The translations under genes were made by a program, and so were the position numbers. 64,000 nt of DNA from Conus ventricosus (lineage: Eukaryota; Mollusca; Gastropoda; Neogastropoda; Conidae): positions 13,016,938 through 13,080,937 of the forward strand of contig CM031628.1 in the NCBI GenBank assembly GCA_018398815.1. Direction: 5' to 3'. How positions within the stretch are numbered: the first letter of the stretch is position 1; each line of letters opens with the position of its first letter. Positions 32,785 to 44,600 of the stretch are shown in pieces. The notes beneath the pieces are model-generated. The model did not search any database. It was given only the letters and a program-made list of their open reading frames with translations, and was not told the origin of the DNA.

Positions 32785-33090
32785 GGGGGCTTAGTAGGTG
32801 GTGTCCTGCATATGTTAGATCAGAACAGGCGCCACTGAACACCACCGAAGTGACTCGGCAGCAGTGCAGTGTCTCCTCCGGTGGGTTGCCTCTTGACGAC
32901 TTGACATTGACTGCTCCCTGTGGATTGCCGGTGCCGGGGCTGCGGCGGAGCCGACCGGGCTGTGGCTGTGGACGGGGTGTCGGAATGAGCGGCGTGGGTG
33001 CACTGCCTTTGAGGTGGCGCAGAGGTTGGGACAGCCAAAAAAAAAAAAAAAAGAAAAAAAAAAAGAAAAAAGAAAGAAAGAAAGAATTTC
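32785..33090 (+). repeat. Unnamed repeat family, block B, copy 2, with A-rich tail
   Basis: 'GGTGGTGTCCTGCATATGTT', 'GATCAGAACAGGCGCCACTG' and 'AACACCACCGAAGTGACTCG' match block B at 21085 and 48035. The segment continues about 150 bp and ends in A-rich/(AAAG)n DNA (33039-33086), resembling a retroposon tail. Confidence 0.6.
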
Positions 33091-33099
33091 TGCAGACCA

Positions 33100-33620
33100 G
33101 AGTTTCTGGTCAGACTTGGGAAAAAAAAGAGCTTTGATTTAACGTGGTATGACATTCTCGAAATTTCGAATAGGAATGATGCTTTGTTGAAATCAGGCTG
33201 TTTATGCAGGGGAAGTATGCTGAGTGTTTTTAGTTCCTCATCTGTTATTAGAGAACAGCTGGAAGGAGGAGCAATGCTTCCCGGCCCGTTGATGAAAACA
33301 ATTCAGTCTTCTCTGATGGACATCACCAAACCCATCCCGCATTGTTGAGCATAATTGATACGACACAGCACGTGCGCTTTGAACATGAGCAGAAGTGCAT
33401 TAACGTTAAGTGCAGTAATGTTAACATAGTGCTTAAAGGTCTACTTTAGAGGTTTTCGATAATTGGTCAGCTTATGCAGAAATATGAAATGTTTGATAAA
33501 TTGGTAAAAATAAACATCCGATTCGCTCCCGATCACACGAAATCGATCCGCGAAAGTGGGCATTTTCACCTGTAATCAAGAAAACGGGAGGTAATCAACT
33601 ACATCTTGGCTTAACTGCTC
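33100..33620. other. Unassigned stretch
   Basis: No recognisable frame or repeat unit. Mixed composition. Confidence 0.4.
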
Positions 33621-33789
33621 TTGGATGTGACGTCACATGATGGACAGCGACGGCGACAGAAAGCGATTCTGATGGTTCTTGCGCATCTCGCTCGGTATTT
33701 AATTTATCATGTAAAAGCAGTGACTATGATTGCGACAGCCAATGTGACTCTGGGGATGTTTCTGCAAGGCCTGTACCTTATCAGTTTGA

Positions 33790-34190
33790 ACGCTAAGTTC
33801 TTTTTACCACGTCAGTTCAGTTCCAGCTGGACGCCGGAACACAGCATTCCGAAGGCGTACGGACTTTACCGAAGTCTCGAAGGAGGCTACCGACTGACTT
33901 CTTGATGCGATCACGCGTGGACGGCGAGCGGAGATTCTCCTTCTTCAAGCCTTAACGTGTTCATTCAATTTAACAAGTGTGATCTGTCCATAGATAAGAA
34001 CAGAATAAACGTGCGACTATCGTACTCATCTGTACGAGCTTACCACTCCGCCTTCAAAGTATACGCGCACAATGCAGACGAAGTTTTTGATCCACTCGAA
34101 CGCGCTCGGCAATTGTCGGAATAGCTCGTTTCCGCGGTCCAGCTGTAACTGACGTGGTAGAAAGAACTTTAGCTGCCCGGCATGGTTGCA
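33790..34190. repeat. Short inverted repeat around a THAP-like fragment
   Basis: 'AAGTTCTTTTTACCACGTCA' (33801) with 'GTTCCAGCTGGACGCCGGAA' matches the reverse complement of 34127-34180 ('TCCGCGGTCCAGCTGTAACT' and 'GACGTGGTAGAAAGAACTTT'). Arms are about 55 bp, about 280 bp apart. Confidence 0.6.
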
Positions 34191-34407
34191 CAAACCGAAT
34201 CCACTTCTTTCGAGTATCTGCATCAGATGGAAATGTGTGCAAAGAATATCCGTCTCCTGCTGAGCGGCTGCACTCGCCTACAGCACAATATCTGCCACCC
34301 CCTCGTGACTTTTTAGGCTGTAGGGGTTCGCAACTCGTGTTGATTTCACTTGGCGTTGGCTTGTTGTGTAGGTCGCGGCTGACGGCCAGTCCATCAAGTG
34401 ACGTCAC
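34050..34407 (-). pseudogene. THAP-like zinc-finger fragment
   Basis: The minus strand reads '..GGGRYCAVGECSRSAGDG' then 'YSLHTFPSDADTRKKWIRFV' (about 34190-34310). This is the first half of a C2CH THAP domain: the paired cysteines, the FPxD box and the RxxW motif. The expected second half (a CxxH ending) is not found in frame; the text after 'VQPCRAAK' coincides with one arm of the inverted repeat. THAP domains bind DNA and occur in P- and Kolobok-type transposases and in host regulators. No ATG starts this frame, so it is either an exon or a decayed element fragment. Confidence 0.5.
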
Positions 34408-34429
34408 GATTTTCGGTCTACCGCGCGGG

Positions 34430-34720
34430 GTTTGAACAGGTGTGCAAAAGTCGTTTTTTATCTATTAAATTCTTTCGGCGATTTTATTTAAAAAATGAAT
34501 ACCATACCGTAGTTATATGATGAAGTTGCGCATGTCCAGCGAGGAGGCTGCCTGGTTCTTGGAGCTCCCGTTTTTTAATTCATTTTTACAATTTTTTACG
34601 CCTTGCTTCTTTTACTCATACGAGTATCCGTGAATTTTAACATCAGCACTGTTAGCTGTTGGTAGTTTAACGTTTATTTCTTTTCTTTTTTTTTAACGAA
34701 ATTGTGTTTTAAACCCTTTC
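34430..34720. other. Unassigned stretch upstream of the plus-strand LINE
   Basis: AT-rich, no open frame. It may include the 5' untranslated region of the LINE starting near 34700. Confidence 0.35.
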
Positions 34721-35014
34721 AGGTAAGGTGAGTCTTATTTGGCTTTTCAAGATGGCTACGGGCGTGTTGTTCCCCGGCTTCGTTAAAAGTTTTCTATTTT
34801 TCCTTGCTGTTTTCACATGTGACAGGAACAACAATATCCCTAGCACTCAGTTTAATTTTGAAATTTTAGATGTAGACGTAGACACCTTTAGTTCCATTTT
34901 TGCAGGTTTTAAAACTTTGTGCAACCTGAACCATGTTAGTCTCCTGTGTGCACCTGCGCCGAGTACTGTTCTCACGTCTATTACTAGGCCCAGATTTGAA
35001 CCCCTGATTTCAAT

Positions 35015-35422
35015 TAACATCAGAATAGTACAGTGATAAGGAACTGTTTGAAGAAAAGAGTTAGACATAGAGGAGTTAAATCATGGCTTTTAAGCCTCAT
35101 CCTGCTATCGGGAGACATCGAACTTAATCCTGGTCTGTCCACCAAAGTAAAATATCCATGCGGAGTTTGCAATTTGAGAGTCACATGGAAACATAAAGCA
35201 GTTGCCTGTGACGTCTGCAATACATGGTATCACACTAAATGTATGTTAATGAATTCAGCAGTTTATGAAGCATTATGCAATAGTGATATATCTTGGACTT
35301 GTTTTACCTGCGGGCTTCCAAACTTTAGTTCGAGACTTTTTGAGATTCTATTGAAGACTGCAGCTCAGAAAGCAACCGCTTTGACCCTATCTCACCAGAC
35401 CGACCCCCAAAAGAAAACTTGA
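35015..35422 (+). pseudogene. LINE N-terminal region: 2A-like peptide and PHD finger
   Basis: A hydrophobic stretch 'WLLSLILLS' is followed by 'GDIELNPGL' (35111-35137). This is the D-(V/I)-E-x-N-P-G core of ribosome-skipping 2A peptides, with the final proline replaced by leucine. Directly after is a PHD-like zinc finger: CGVC (35159), CDVC..WYH..C (35207-35245) and W.C..C (about 35305-35320). 2A-like motifs near the N-terminus are reported for several marine-invertebrate CR1-type LINEs. The frame ends at 35422, and the endonuclease continues one frame over, at an A-rich run (CCCCCAAAAG). Confidence 0.75.
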
Positions 35423-36245
35423 AATTTTGTCCTCAGTTTGCATCCACCCCTGATTCTAAAACTGATAAAATCCCCAATCACAAAGTGCAACTGAACCCCA
35501 AATCATTAAGAGAAAAAGATAAACTTAAATGCATAGTCGTAAATTTTCAATCTCTTTTCAAGAAAAAGGAAGAATTCAGTAATTTAGTTACCGAAAAAAA
35601 CATTGATGTTGTAATTGGAACAGAAACTTGGCTAGAAACTGGAACATCCAGCAGTGAACTTCTAATGGAGGATTTTGATATTTATAGAAAGGACAGACTT
35701 GGAAAAAGAGGTGGGGGAGTCTTGATTGCCATTAGGAAGAACTTAGCCAGTGAGTTTTTATACCAAGGCAAAAATAGTGAAAGTTTATTTTGTAGGATTA
35801 ATTTTAAGAATAAGAGACCTGTCATTGTTGGATCAGTTTACAGACCCCCAGACTCAGATGTAAATGTATGTTCGTCTATTTGCAGAGACATTTCTAATAT
35901 TGTTTTGGCAATAGGAAGGCAATATTATGGATTGGTGGAGACTTTAACTTACCAGATATTGATTGGGGTGAAGATGCCATAATTGGTAATCAATACAGTA
36001 AAAATATTAATACTCAGTTTTTTGATACCACCAAAGACCTTGGATTAGTACAGTCAGTTGAAGCACCAACTCGTGGTAAGGCATTCCTGGATATATTTTT
36101 TACCAATTGTCCAGGCGCTTTAGGCAATCAGGAATTAATTGCAGGCCTGGGTGATCATGACATAATCCTCTTAGAGAGCAACTTTCAACCCTTTCGAAGA
36201 AAACCCCTAAACGTACCATCAGACTCTGGAACCAAGCAGATTTAT
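35423..36245 (+). pseudogene. LINE endonuclease domain (frameshifted)
   Basis: Motifs in order: 'NIDVVIGTETWL' (35601-35636), 'YRKDRLGKRGGGVLIAI' (35680-35733), 'VIVGSVYRPPDSD' (35823-35862). After a frame change near 35915 come 'GGDFNLPDIDW' (about 35935-35970) and 'GLGDHDIILLE' (about 36146-36178). These are the catalytic E, N, D and SDH-equivalent positions of APE-type endonucleases, which nick the target for reverse transcription. The last motif has GDH in place of SDH. Confidence 0.8.
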
Positions 36246-36250
36246 CAAAA

Positions 36251-38324
36251 TTGCGCAAGGATACTCATGATTTCAGTCGTCTTTTTTTGAGGTCCCATAG
36301 TGTTAAAGATAATGTCAGTGACCTTTGGAAGTGTATAAAAACTAACTTGGAATTTATTATGGATGACAACATACCTACTAAAATAACTTCAAGCAAGAAC
36401 CACCAGCCATGGATTACTACAAAAACTAAACGTTTGTTGAGAAGGAAACATTGTTTCTTTAAGAAATTGAAACTACATCCCAATTCAGAAAGATTACTGG
36501 TTAGGTATAAACATATTAAGAGAAGGTGTCAGAGAGAATGTAGGCTTGCTCACTCCAATTATGTTAATTCGATGATTTCTGAAGGTGATCATCAAAACAA
36601 GAAATTATGGTCTTACATAAGGAGTAAGAGACAGGACAATATTGGGATTCCAGACCTGAGAAACAACCAGAATAACCTAATACAGGACCCTGAAGGGAAA
36701 GCAAACTTACTAAACAAGCAGTTTTGTTCAGTTTTCTCAAATCCCAAACCTTTAATTAACGTTAGACTAAAGGATGATGATAAACTCCCTGAAATGCAGA
36801 ACATCAAAGTAAACAAAGCAGGAGTATTTAAGTTACTGACCAACATCAATGAAAACAAAGCTACTGGTCCTGATGGCGTTCCTGGCAAGCTCTTAAAATT
36901 ATGTGCCAATGAATTGAGTGAGGTATACCAACTACTTTACCAAGCTTCACTGGACCAGGGAGTAATACCTGATGAGTGGCGAGATGCGAGCATTGTTCCC
37001 TTATTCAAAAAGGGTGACAAAACAAAAGCAGAAAACTATAGACATGTATCTCTTACATCCATATCAGCTAAACTACTTAAACACATAATATATAGTAGCA
37101 TAATGGACCATCTTGACAAATATGACTTTTTAAATAATGCCCAACATGGTTTTAGACAGCGAAGGAGTTGTGAGACTCAACTTATAACAACTCTCAATGA
37201 TTTTAATAACTGTCTTAACAACAGGCAGCAAATAGATGCAATTTTATTAGACTTTTCTAAAGCCTTTGATAAGGTTGACCATGAGGGCCTGCTGCTTAAA
37301 TTAGAACACATCGGCATTGGCGGTTCTTTGCTAAAATGGGCTAGATCATTTCTCGTTGGGAGAACGCAGAAAGTTGTTGTGGAAGGGTCGTCATCCCATT
37401 GTAAACCAGTCTTGTCAGGTGTACCACAGGGAACTGTTCTGGGGCCCTTGTTTTCTTAATTTATATAAATGACATAAGTAGAAATCTCTCTCCTGGAACT
37501 ACTATAAGGCTTTTTGCAGATGACAGCTTAGTATATAGAACAATCAGAAGCAAGAATGATACACGCATTCTACAAGAAGATCTAAACGCTTTACAAGAGT
37601 GGGAAAGTACTTGGAAAATGGAATTTCATCCCCAAAAGTGCCAAGTGTTGCGTATATGTAACAAACGCTCACCAATTAGATCAGATTATTCTATCCATAA
37701 TACTATTCTTAAAGAAACTAATGCTGCAAAAAAATTTAGGCGTGATTATAGATAGTCGTCTCAAATGGAAAGAACATTACAATTTAGTATGTAAGAAAGC
37801 AAACAACATCTTAGCTTTCTTATACAGGAATATCAGTGACTGCCCCCCAAAAAGTTAAAGACGACAGCTACAAAACACTGGTTAGACCAGTACTGGAATA
37901 TGGTTGCTCAGTTTGGGATCCTTACCATCTAAAGGATAACCTCGAAAAGATTCAGAAGAGAGCAGCACGGTTTGTAACAGGGAACCACATCAGAGAAAAG
38001 GGGAATACTAGGAAGAACATGAGGAAATTAGAATGGAAACCCTTAGAAGAGAGAAGAGCTTTTATTAAACTTAACATCTTCTTCAAAGGCAGAGCTAAAG
38101 TAATCGATATTCCAATGGAACAACTAGTATTGAATAAAAGTAGCACCAGGAGTGGCGGTCAATGTTATACCATACCTGCATCAAATATTGACAGCCACTT
38201 ACATTCTTTTTATCCCAGTTCTGTACGGCTGTGGAACTCACTGCCGGGTGCCATCAAGATTGCCACAAGTGCAGTCTCATTTAGGGGACAAGTTGATTCG
38301 ACAGTTTTGAGATCTGCATATTGA
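36251..38324 (+). pseudogene. LINE reverse transcriptase and C-terminal region (frameshifted)
   Basis: 36251-37459 is open: 'NENKATGPDGVPGKLLKLC' (~36850), 'GVIPDEWRDASIVPLFKKGD' (~36958), 'AQHGFRQRRSCETQLI' (~37140), 'IDAILLDFSKAFDKVDH' (~37233), 'SGVPQGTVLGP' (~37415). One base is missing at the T-run near 37455. The frame then resumes with 'YINDISRNLSPG' and catalytic 'FADDSLVY' (37510-37533), 'LQEWESTWKMEFHPQKCQVL' (~37590). After further shifts 37836-38324 continues with 'LVRPVLEYGCSVWDPY', 'LEKIQKRAARFVTGN' and 'SSVRLWNSLPGAIK', and stops. Apart from the shifts all core motifs are intact. Confidence 0.85.
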
Positions 38325-38649
38325 CGATTTTCTATTTTTACTTCCCCAGATATTTACTTTTACCTGGGCCTGAATTTGGCCATTGCTTTTAACTTCTTGA
38401 ATCGAGTGCGACCCCTTGTTGCCAAATTTGCTCCAGGGGCCAACAGTCTTGAGTTGCACTGTTTTATGTTTTATGTTATTTTATTTTACTTTTTAACATG
38501 CGCGCTGGTGACCTACTCGTTTTTGAGTGAACCAGTATTTTAGGAAGAAGAAGAAGAAGAAGAAACCAGACAGACAGAGGAGCACAGGCAGACACAGAAA
38601 CAAAGGGAGACAGACGGACAGACACACACAGATCGTCCAGGCCTCTAGC

Positions 38650-39047
38650 ATTCACCCCAACAGACCAGCCACGAGGGAACACCAAGCCCAACCAACGAAC
38701 CCTCCCAACAGACCAGCCACGAGGGAACACCAAGCCAACCAACGAACCCTCCCAACAGACCAGCCACGAGGGAACACCAAGCCCAACCAACGAACCCTCC
38801 CAACAGACCAGCCACGAGGGAACACCAAGCCCAACCAACGAACCCTCCCACCAGACCAGCCACGAGGGAACACCAAGCCCAACCAACGAACCCTCCCACC
38901 AGACCAGCCACGAGGGAACACCAACCCCAACCAACGAACCCTCCCAACAGACCAGCCACGAGGGAACACCAAGCCCAACCAACGAACCCTCCCAACAGAC
39001 CAGCCACGAGAGAACACCAAGCACAACCAACAAACCCTCACTCTGTC
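38650..39047. repeat. 48-bp minisatellite, ~8 copies
   Basis: Unit 'CAGACCAGCCACGAGGGAAC' then 'ACCAAGCCCAACCAACGAAC' and 'CCTCCCAA', 48 bp with one 47-bp copy. It starts about 85 bp after the LINE tail. The unit length is divisible by three, so both strands stay open (e.g. 'REHQAQPTNPPNRPAT'). Confidence 0.95.
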
Positions 39048-39049
39048 CC

Positions 39050-39500
39050 AGTCACGGCCATGAACCACGTGACTGTCTCTGTCTCCCCGAGATTATGTTT
39101 GGTTTAAAATGGATTCAGGGTTGTTTTTTTTCATCATCCGGACAGACAAAGAAACAAAACCAAGTGGACCTGAATGAAAACATAACATCTTTAGGAGAAG
39201 TAATAAAAAGCAACCACCACCAAAACTATTTCATTTATTCTTGTCACACAAACTCCAAACACCAGCAAGCTGAAGCAGGTTTTTGTTTTTTTTTTTATTA
39301 CAGTTTTGATACACTTATCAAGTCACAAAGTGAAATTGAGGAACATATCAAGAGACCTGTCCTGAATACTGCAAAACAAGAGAAAATGTGATGATCTAAT
39401 TTACAGCACTGTAATTTCTCGATGACTAGACCATACTGTTAATCTTGATAACGGCCTCTTGTGTAATATTTCCATCCCCCTTTCTAGGGTTCCTCATTCA
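39050..39500. other. Unassigned stretch
   Basis: No recognised gene. An A-rich frame at 39095-39391 has no family signal. Confidence 0.4.
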
Positions 39501-39511
39501 GGGCATCTCTA

Positions 39512-39590
39512 TATGTGTGTGTGTGTGTGTGTGCGTGTGTGTGCGTGCGTGCGTGCGTGTGTGTGTAAGTGCTTCTATGTGTGCGTGTTG

Positions 39591-39626
<36 letters not shown>
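39512..39626. repeat. (GT)n with GC variants
   Basis: GT arrays with 'GTGCGTGCGTGCG' interruptions. Confidence 0.95.
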
Positions 39627-39627
<1 letters not shown>

Positions 39628-39629
39628 CA

Positions 39630-40945
39630 TCTTAACTTTCCCTTTTCTTGGCTAATTTGAAGACCTACACTTGAAGACCTCCATCATGATCATCGACTCT
39701 GTCATCACAGCCCAAATCCAGTGTCCTTATCAAACCAACCAATGATGCGTTTTGGATCTACGCAAACTGCAGTTTAACTTGCCGTGAAATCACTATTTAA
39801 CTTCAAAGGGCTGTTTCTGGATCAAATACATATTTTTTCTTCAAACTCCAACGGTACACCCTGTGCTTCAAATTTCTTGTACTCCAGAAATGTTGGTATT
39901 TAAGAAAATACAAAAAATATACAAACAACAAAAATGTTGCATTAATCAAATCCAAATATATAGGTGGGCAGAGAAAAAGGCACATGACAGAGAGGAGGAG
40001 AATGAGAGAGAGAATGGGGACAGTGGAAGGCACGGACAGACAGACAGACAAGCTGGCAAACAAACAGAATGACAGGTCGAAATATGAAATTAAATGAGAT
40101 ATAATGTATCCAAGCCAACACATAATACCTGTAAACACATACCTTTACTGAGCAACAAGAATATACACCAAAGACATACACATGCTCATGCATACATGTA
40201 TATTTCCGAAGTACACACATTATAGACAAAATATTATGAAAATGAGAAGAAATCATGGCACAAATTCATCGGAACTGACAAATATCCTGCAGACACGTTT
40301 ATGTCACTGTCAACCTGTTAGAGTCAAAATTCAGAGGTGGGTGGAGTGAAGAGGGGGCATTGCATTTTCAATTGAAACCATTTCTAATCCCCATTTCTAA
40401 TCCCTTACCTCACCTGAGAAATGTGGGGATTAAAATGAAAATGCAAGCGCCATACATTTACTGCTAAAGTCTACAGATCGTCATGTAGACTTTATTCTGC
40501 AATAATTTATCATTCAGGGAAATTCCACTCTAATTTTGGAGGTCTGGCAGCTATAATTTAGCAACTCTCATCAGATTTCACGAAGATCCCATCTGTTCCC
40601 CAGTCTATACATAATTCACTCTGTGACATGAAATGGTGAAGCTTTCGCCACACGGTACAGCTTGCATCATTTACCAAACGTTTAAAACAAATTCAAAGCA
40701 TAAACATTGCTATGTCATTTCTTTGTGTTGTGTTTTCTTTCCTCCTATCGCCCCTGAAGTGTGTGTGTGTGAGATTGAGAAGAGAGTATGGAGACCAGTG
40801 ACTGTCCAAGCACCTGCCATACCAGTCTGATGCCCCACTGGTCTGGAACCATGACTGCACCCCTGGTCACCAGGCTCCTCTTTCACATGACACGACTAAC
40901 TGAAGTCATCAGAACATCATGCACACAGCGCTGGGCTCACATCAA
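39630..40945. other. Unassigned, low repeat content
   Basis: No motif-bearing frame on either strand. Contains a short GA/GACA run (39985-40070). Confidence 0.4.
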
Positions 40946-40947
40946 CA

Positions 40948-41465
40948 ACAACAATGAATACTTATATAGCGCCTGTTCTCGGCTAGAGACCAAGCTCTAA
41001 GCGCTTTACAATCCACACTCGTTTACACAATGGGCTGCCTACCTGGGTAGTGCCGACTGAAGAGCTGCCAGCTGGCGCTTCATTCAGTCGATTCCCCGTC
41101 GTCCAGTCAATATCATTCAATGTTCACTCAATTTCCTTACTTCCTTCATTCTTTCCATTTCTCATACAGGGTGCATGCTATGTGTAACGTGTCATCCATA
41201 CCAACGGCCAAACTGGCTTACTCTTCCGAAAGTTGGTGACGGGATTTTACGTGTGTGCAAGATATTACGCATGCGTTCACATACGAACCTCGGTTTATAG
41301 TCTCATTCGAAGGACTGTATGGAAAATGGAATCAGAACCAATGTTAACTCTGAGGGAAAAATACCCCTGTACCAAAACGCCCTGGTGGAGATTCAAACCG
41401 CAACCCCAGGATCACCAAGATTACAAGTCCAGCACTCTACCAACTGTGCTATTCCGGTGGTTGAC
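40948..41465 (-). mobile_element. tRNA-derived SINE, copy 3
   Basis: Full-length on the minus strand. The head is 'CACCGGAATAGCACAGTTGG' with a B box degraded to 'GCGGTTTGAATC'. The body matches copies 1 and 2. The 3' end reads 'GATTGTAAAGCGCTTAGAGC', 'TTGGTCTCTAGCCGAGAACA', 'GGCGCTATATAAGTATTCAT', followed by (TTG)n (plus strand 40948-40960 'caacaacaacaat'). Confidence 0.9.
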
Positions 41466-41565
41466 ACCACTGCACAGGGTTATCGTCAAGAAACTTACGA
41501 CTGGGCGCTTAAGAGCTGATAGTACATGACCAATGTTTCTTTCTTGTCTGGAAGTGAGCAAGCAA

Positions 41566-41622
41566 AGGCTGTTTTGCCTGTGAAGGCTGTTTTGCCTGTG
41601 AAGGCTGTTTTGCCTGTGAATC
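41566..41622. repeat. 18-bp repeat x 3
   Basis: 'AAGGCTGTTTTGCCTGTG' repeated three times in tandem. Confidence 0.9.
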
Positions 41623-41629
41623 CATCATG

Positions 41630-44600
41630 TCCGAGGTACAGCTGTTTTTGTTAGATCACAGGATCCCTGGCCTGGCCAACGTCAGTGCAGGACCATCCAA
41701 GGTGTTCAACTTTGTTCAGATGGTAGACGCTCATTCATTCTGAAGCGCTAAGCAAAAGCCAATTTAGAAAACATAAATATCAAGCAGAAGTCAATTCAAC
41801 AAATGTAAACATCAAATATACACTACAAGTTTCACGCTGTACATACACGATTAATATGTTTGTGTTGCTTTCTTTAAAAATAAAATACACAAACACACAC
41901 ACGCAACTAAATAAATCCTTCAACTTTTGATGAAAACATGTTGCTTTGACAACTAAGCAGTCCTCCACTGCCTCTCTCCGCACACATTTTGTGCTGCGTG
42001 TAATGTCAACTTATCTCCCTTTACATAACAGGCATCGTTTACACACTCGACATTAAGTCTTCTCTCCTTACTTTAAGTATAAGAATAAGTGACACAGAGA
42101 GAGATAGGGGGGGGGAAGGACAGGGATAGTGCTGTACAAGGGTGAGACATTTCTCCTGGGGGAAAGATACAGTATTACACAAAGTGAAATCCGCTGTGAT
42201 GAGAATTCATGCAGAACATCAACAACAAAATCAAACACAGTCATATGTGTTTGCAACAACATTAAACATTATGGCACTTTCTTTTATCAGCGCAAACATG
42301 CACGTCAAATATTTTTCAAACAAAGAATGTTTACATAGTGAAGTCAGTCTTACACACTGAGCAAGACACATGTTGCATGTAACAACACTGATCATTGCAA
42401 TTTTTACATTTTTCATTTCACAAACTTACAACCACTTTTTGTGGTTTCCTGTGCAAATGTTAATCTCCATGGTTACAAAGTATTTTTCTTCTACCTGCCC
42501 CATCTGAAGGACGGTTTCAGTGACAGACTGGCACAAATTTGTAGAAAACAGTTCAGCAGGTTGTTTAACTATGGAATACGGCTCATTTTGTGAAAAATTT
42601 GCCATACAAACTTAATTAAAAAATAGCTATTTTTCACTTACCTGTTCAAAACCTTTTCAAACAGACAGAAATTGTGACATCACTTGAGAGCCTTCTAATG
42701 ATAACAAATTCAGTAACCTTTTCTCTAGAAGCAGACATATGTGTCACCAGGAATATTCCAGACACGGAAGGTTGCTAGAGACCCAAATTACATCTGTTAT
42801 GCTTGGAATGTCTTGAATGCGTGTCATTAAAAGTATGGAAGAAGACACAACAATACAATATGTCATTATGTAGGATAGCTTCCCAACTTCACAGAGTGGG
42901 GACCAGATGACTACATACAGAAAATGTCTTCGCTCCAACCTCCTCTCATCTTAGTCCAAAGGTTTCTGGAGTCAGTACACATACTTGGCAATCACTGCAA
43001 GACAGAGTGGACATTTATACCAAATGGCTTGATCTGACCTGCATCAAGCAGCCATTTGTTTGAACACCACTGATGTCACATTCAGGAGAAGTTAAGCAAT
43101 GCCAAGATTGAGCTGATAACTCTTCTTTTATCCTTGATTACAGAAATATGCCCATCTTGACTAATCATCATGGTTTGATCAGAAACAATTCAAATGTTCA
43201 TTTTTTCCCTATTTGTCAAACACCTGATATATCCTGTCAAGATGACAGATTATTGCCAATCTTGACAGAAGACCTTTAAATGTATGGAATTTGAATTTCT
43301 CAGAAAAGCATTAGATTTGAAAATGAAAAAAGAAATACCAGCAGTAAAAACACACAGTTTCACGTATGAGAAAGTTTAAATTTCACATCAAAAGCATGAC
43401 TTTTTTTTTCATAAGCACATCCATAAAAATCTTACAACAACAACAAAAACAATAATACAAAAAATCTGGCTTCCGTAAATTACAACTCTGTACAGCAATT
43501 GTGGCTCAGGTTTGCCAACACAACTGGCTCCCAACACTGATTCAGTCATACATGCCAACTTCACATTTTTCAAGTTAAAGCCACTACTTTTTTCTTCCTA
43601 AACTCTCACCCTGAGACTACCACACTGGCAGCAACCTCTTTACAAATGTTCACAATTCTATTCTTATCTCCCAAAGAATTACCTGTAGCAAGTCAGACAA
43701 ACTTAAAACAAATGTTGGCAGAAATCAAAATTCATTGCTTTTCACAGAAATAAGGATTCATGCATGAGCAGCATTCAAAATGAGTGTCATTAGCAACACT
43801 GAATATCATTTTTGCTTGATCTTTAGTCAGTTGTCAGCACCGTATGATCAAGTAAAATGCCACAGTCAAGAAACCAAGATTTAGACTATGACGCAGATTT
43901 GACATTGAAGGCTATCGATCTGGCTCATCAAAGGGCAACCAGTTCCTGGTCTGACGGTGGCGCATACAGTGTGGCCAACTTTCCCAGTGTAATATTATTG
44001 CTGCAGTCCAATTATTAACAATTTCAACAAAGCAGTCACAGTGGCCAGCAGAGAACAGAGTCGTCACAGCAACACAAGCACGGAGGCAGAGGTACGAGAA
44101 GTCCTCGGACACACTAGCCAATGTCGATGCAGAGTTCTTAGAACTGTCACGTCCAACATTGCAGACAGTCCTTCAGGTGTTTTAGTGCTGCTAGCAAAGA
44201 ACGCGATTGCTGATGTATTGTTGTTGTTACCAAGTTTCCTTGCTAATTCATGTTATTTGTACCTCCTGACACACAGGGTTTTTTTTTTTACACCGAGTTC
44301 ACCATTTTCATTATCAGCTTTCAGAGCTATTTTCTTGTGATCCGTGCACTGGCTGCAGCCGATGTTTTCTTTTTTTCTGATTTTTAAATACAATTGGTTC
44401 ATATGGCTTACATAATAACGGGGTTCACAGCCTAGAATTTCTAAATGCTCATCATCCCACTTACGAGAATATAACTTTAATTCAAAGATGTTTTCTAAAT
44501 TATTGGCTGAGCTTCTTTATTGGCTGAGCTTCTTTGTTGTCAAGGATCTTTTTTTTTTTTTTTAACCCTAGGGAAATGTGAGTTCAGTCAATAATTTATG

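Larger units (their letters stand above)
34700..38565 (+). mobile_element. Nearly full-length CR1/L2-group LINE with 2A-like motif and PHD finger
   Basis: In order on the plus strand: a leader frame (34728-35036), a 2A-like/PHD frame, an apurinic-type endonuclease, a reverse transcriptase and a C-terminal region stopping at 38322-38324. A 3' untranslated region follows and ends in (GAA)n (38541-38563), a short-repeat tail typical of CR1-group LINEs. Frame changes occur near 35405, 35915, 36240, 37455 and 37740-37850, several at homopolymers. It is the best-preserved element in the window and the only LINE here with both endonuclease and 3' tail. The 5' border is not defined. Confidence 0.85.

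Noticed and set aside
34728..35036. 102-codon frame as LINE ORF1
   Set aside because: No zinc knuckle, coiled coil or other ORF1 feature; it may be the 5' untranslated region or part of a broken polyprotein start.
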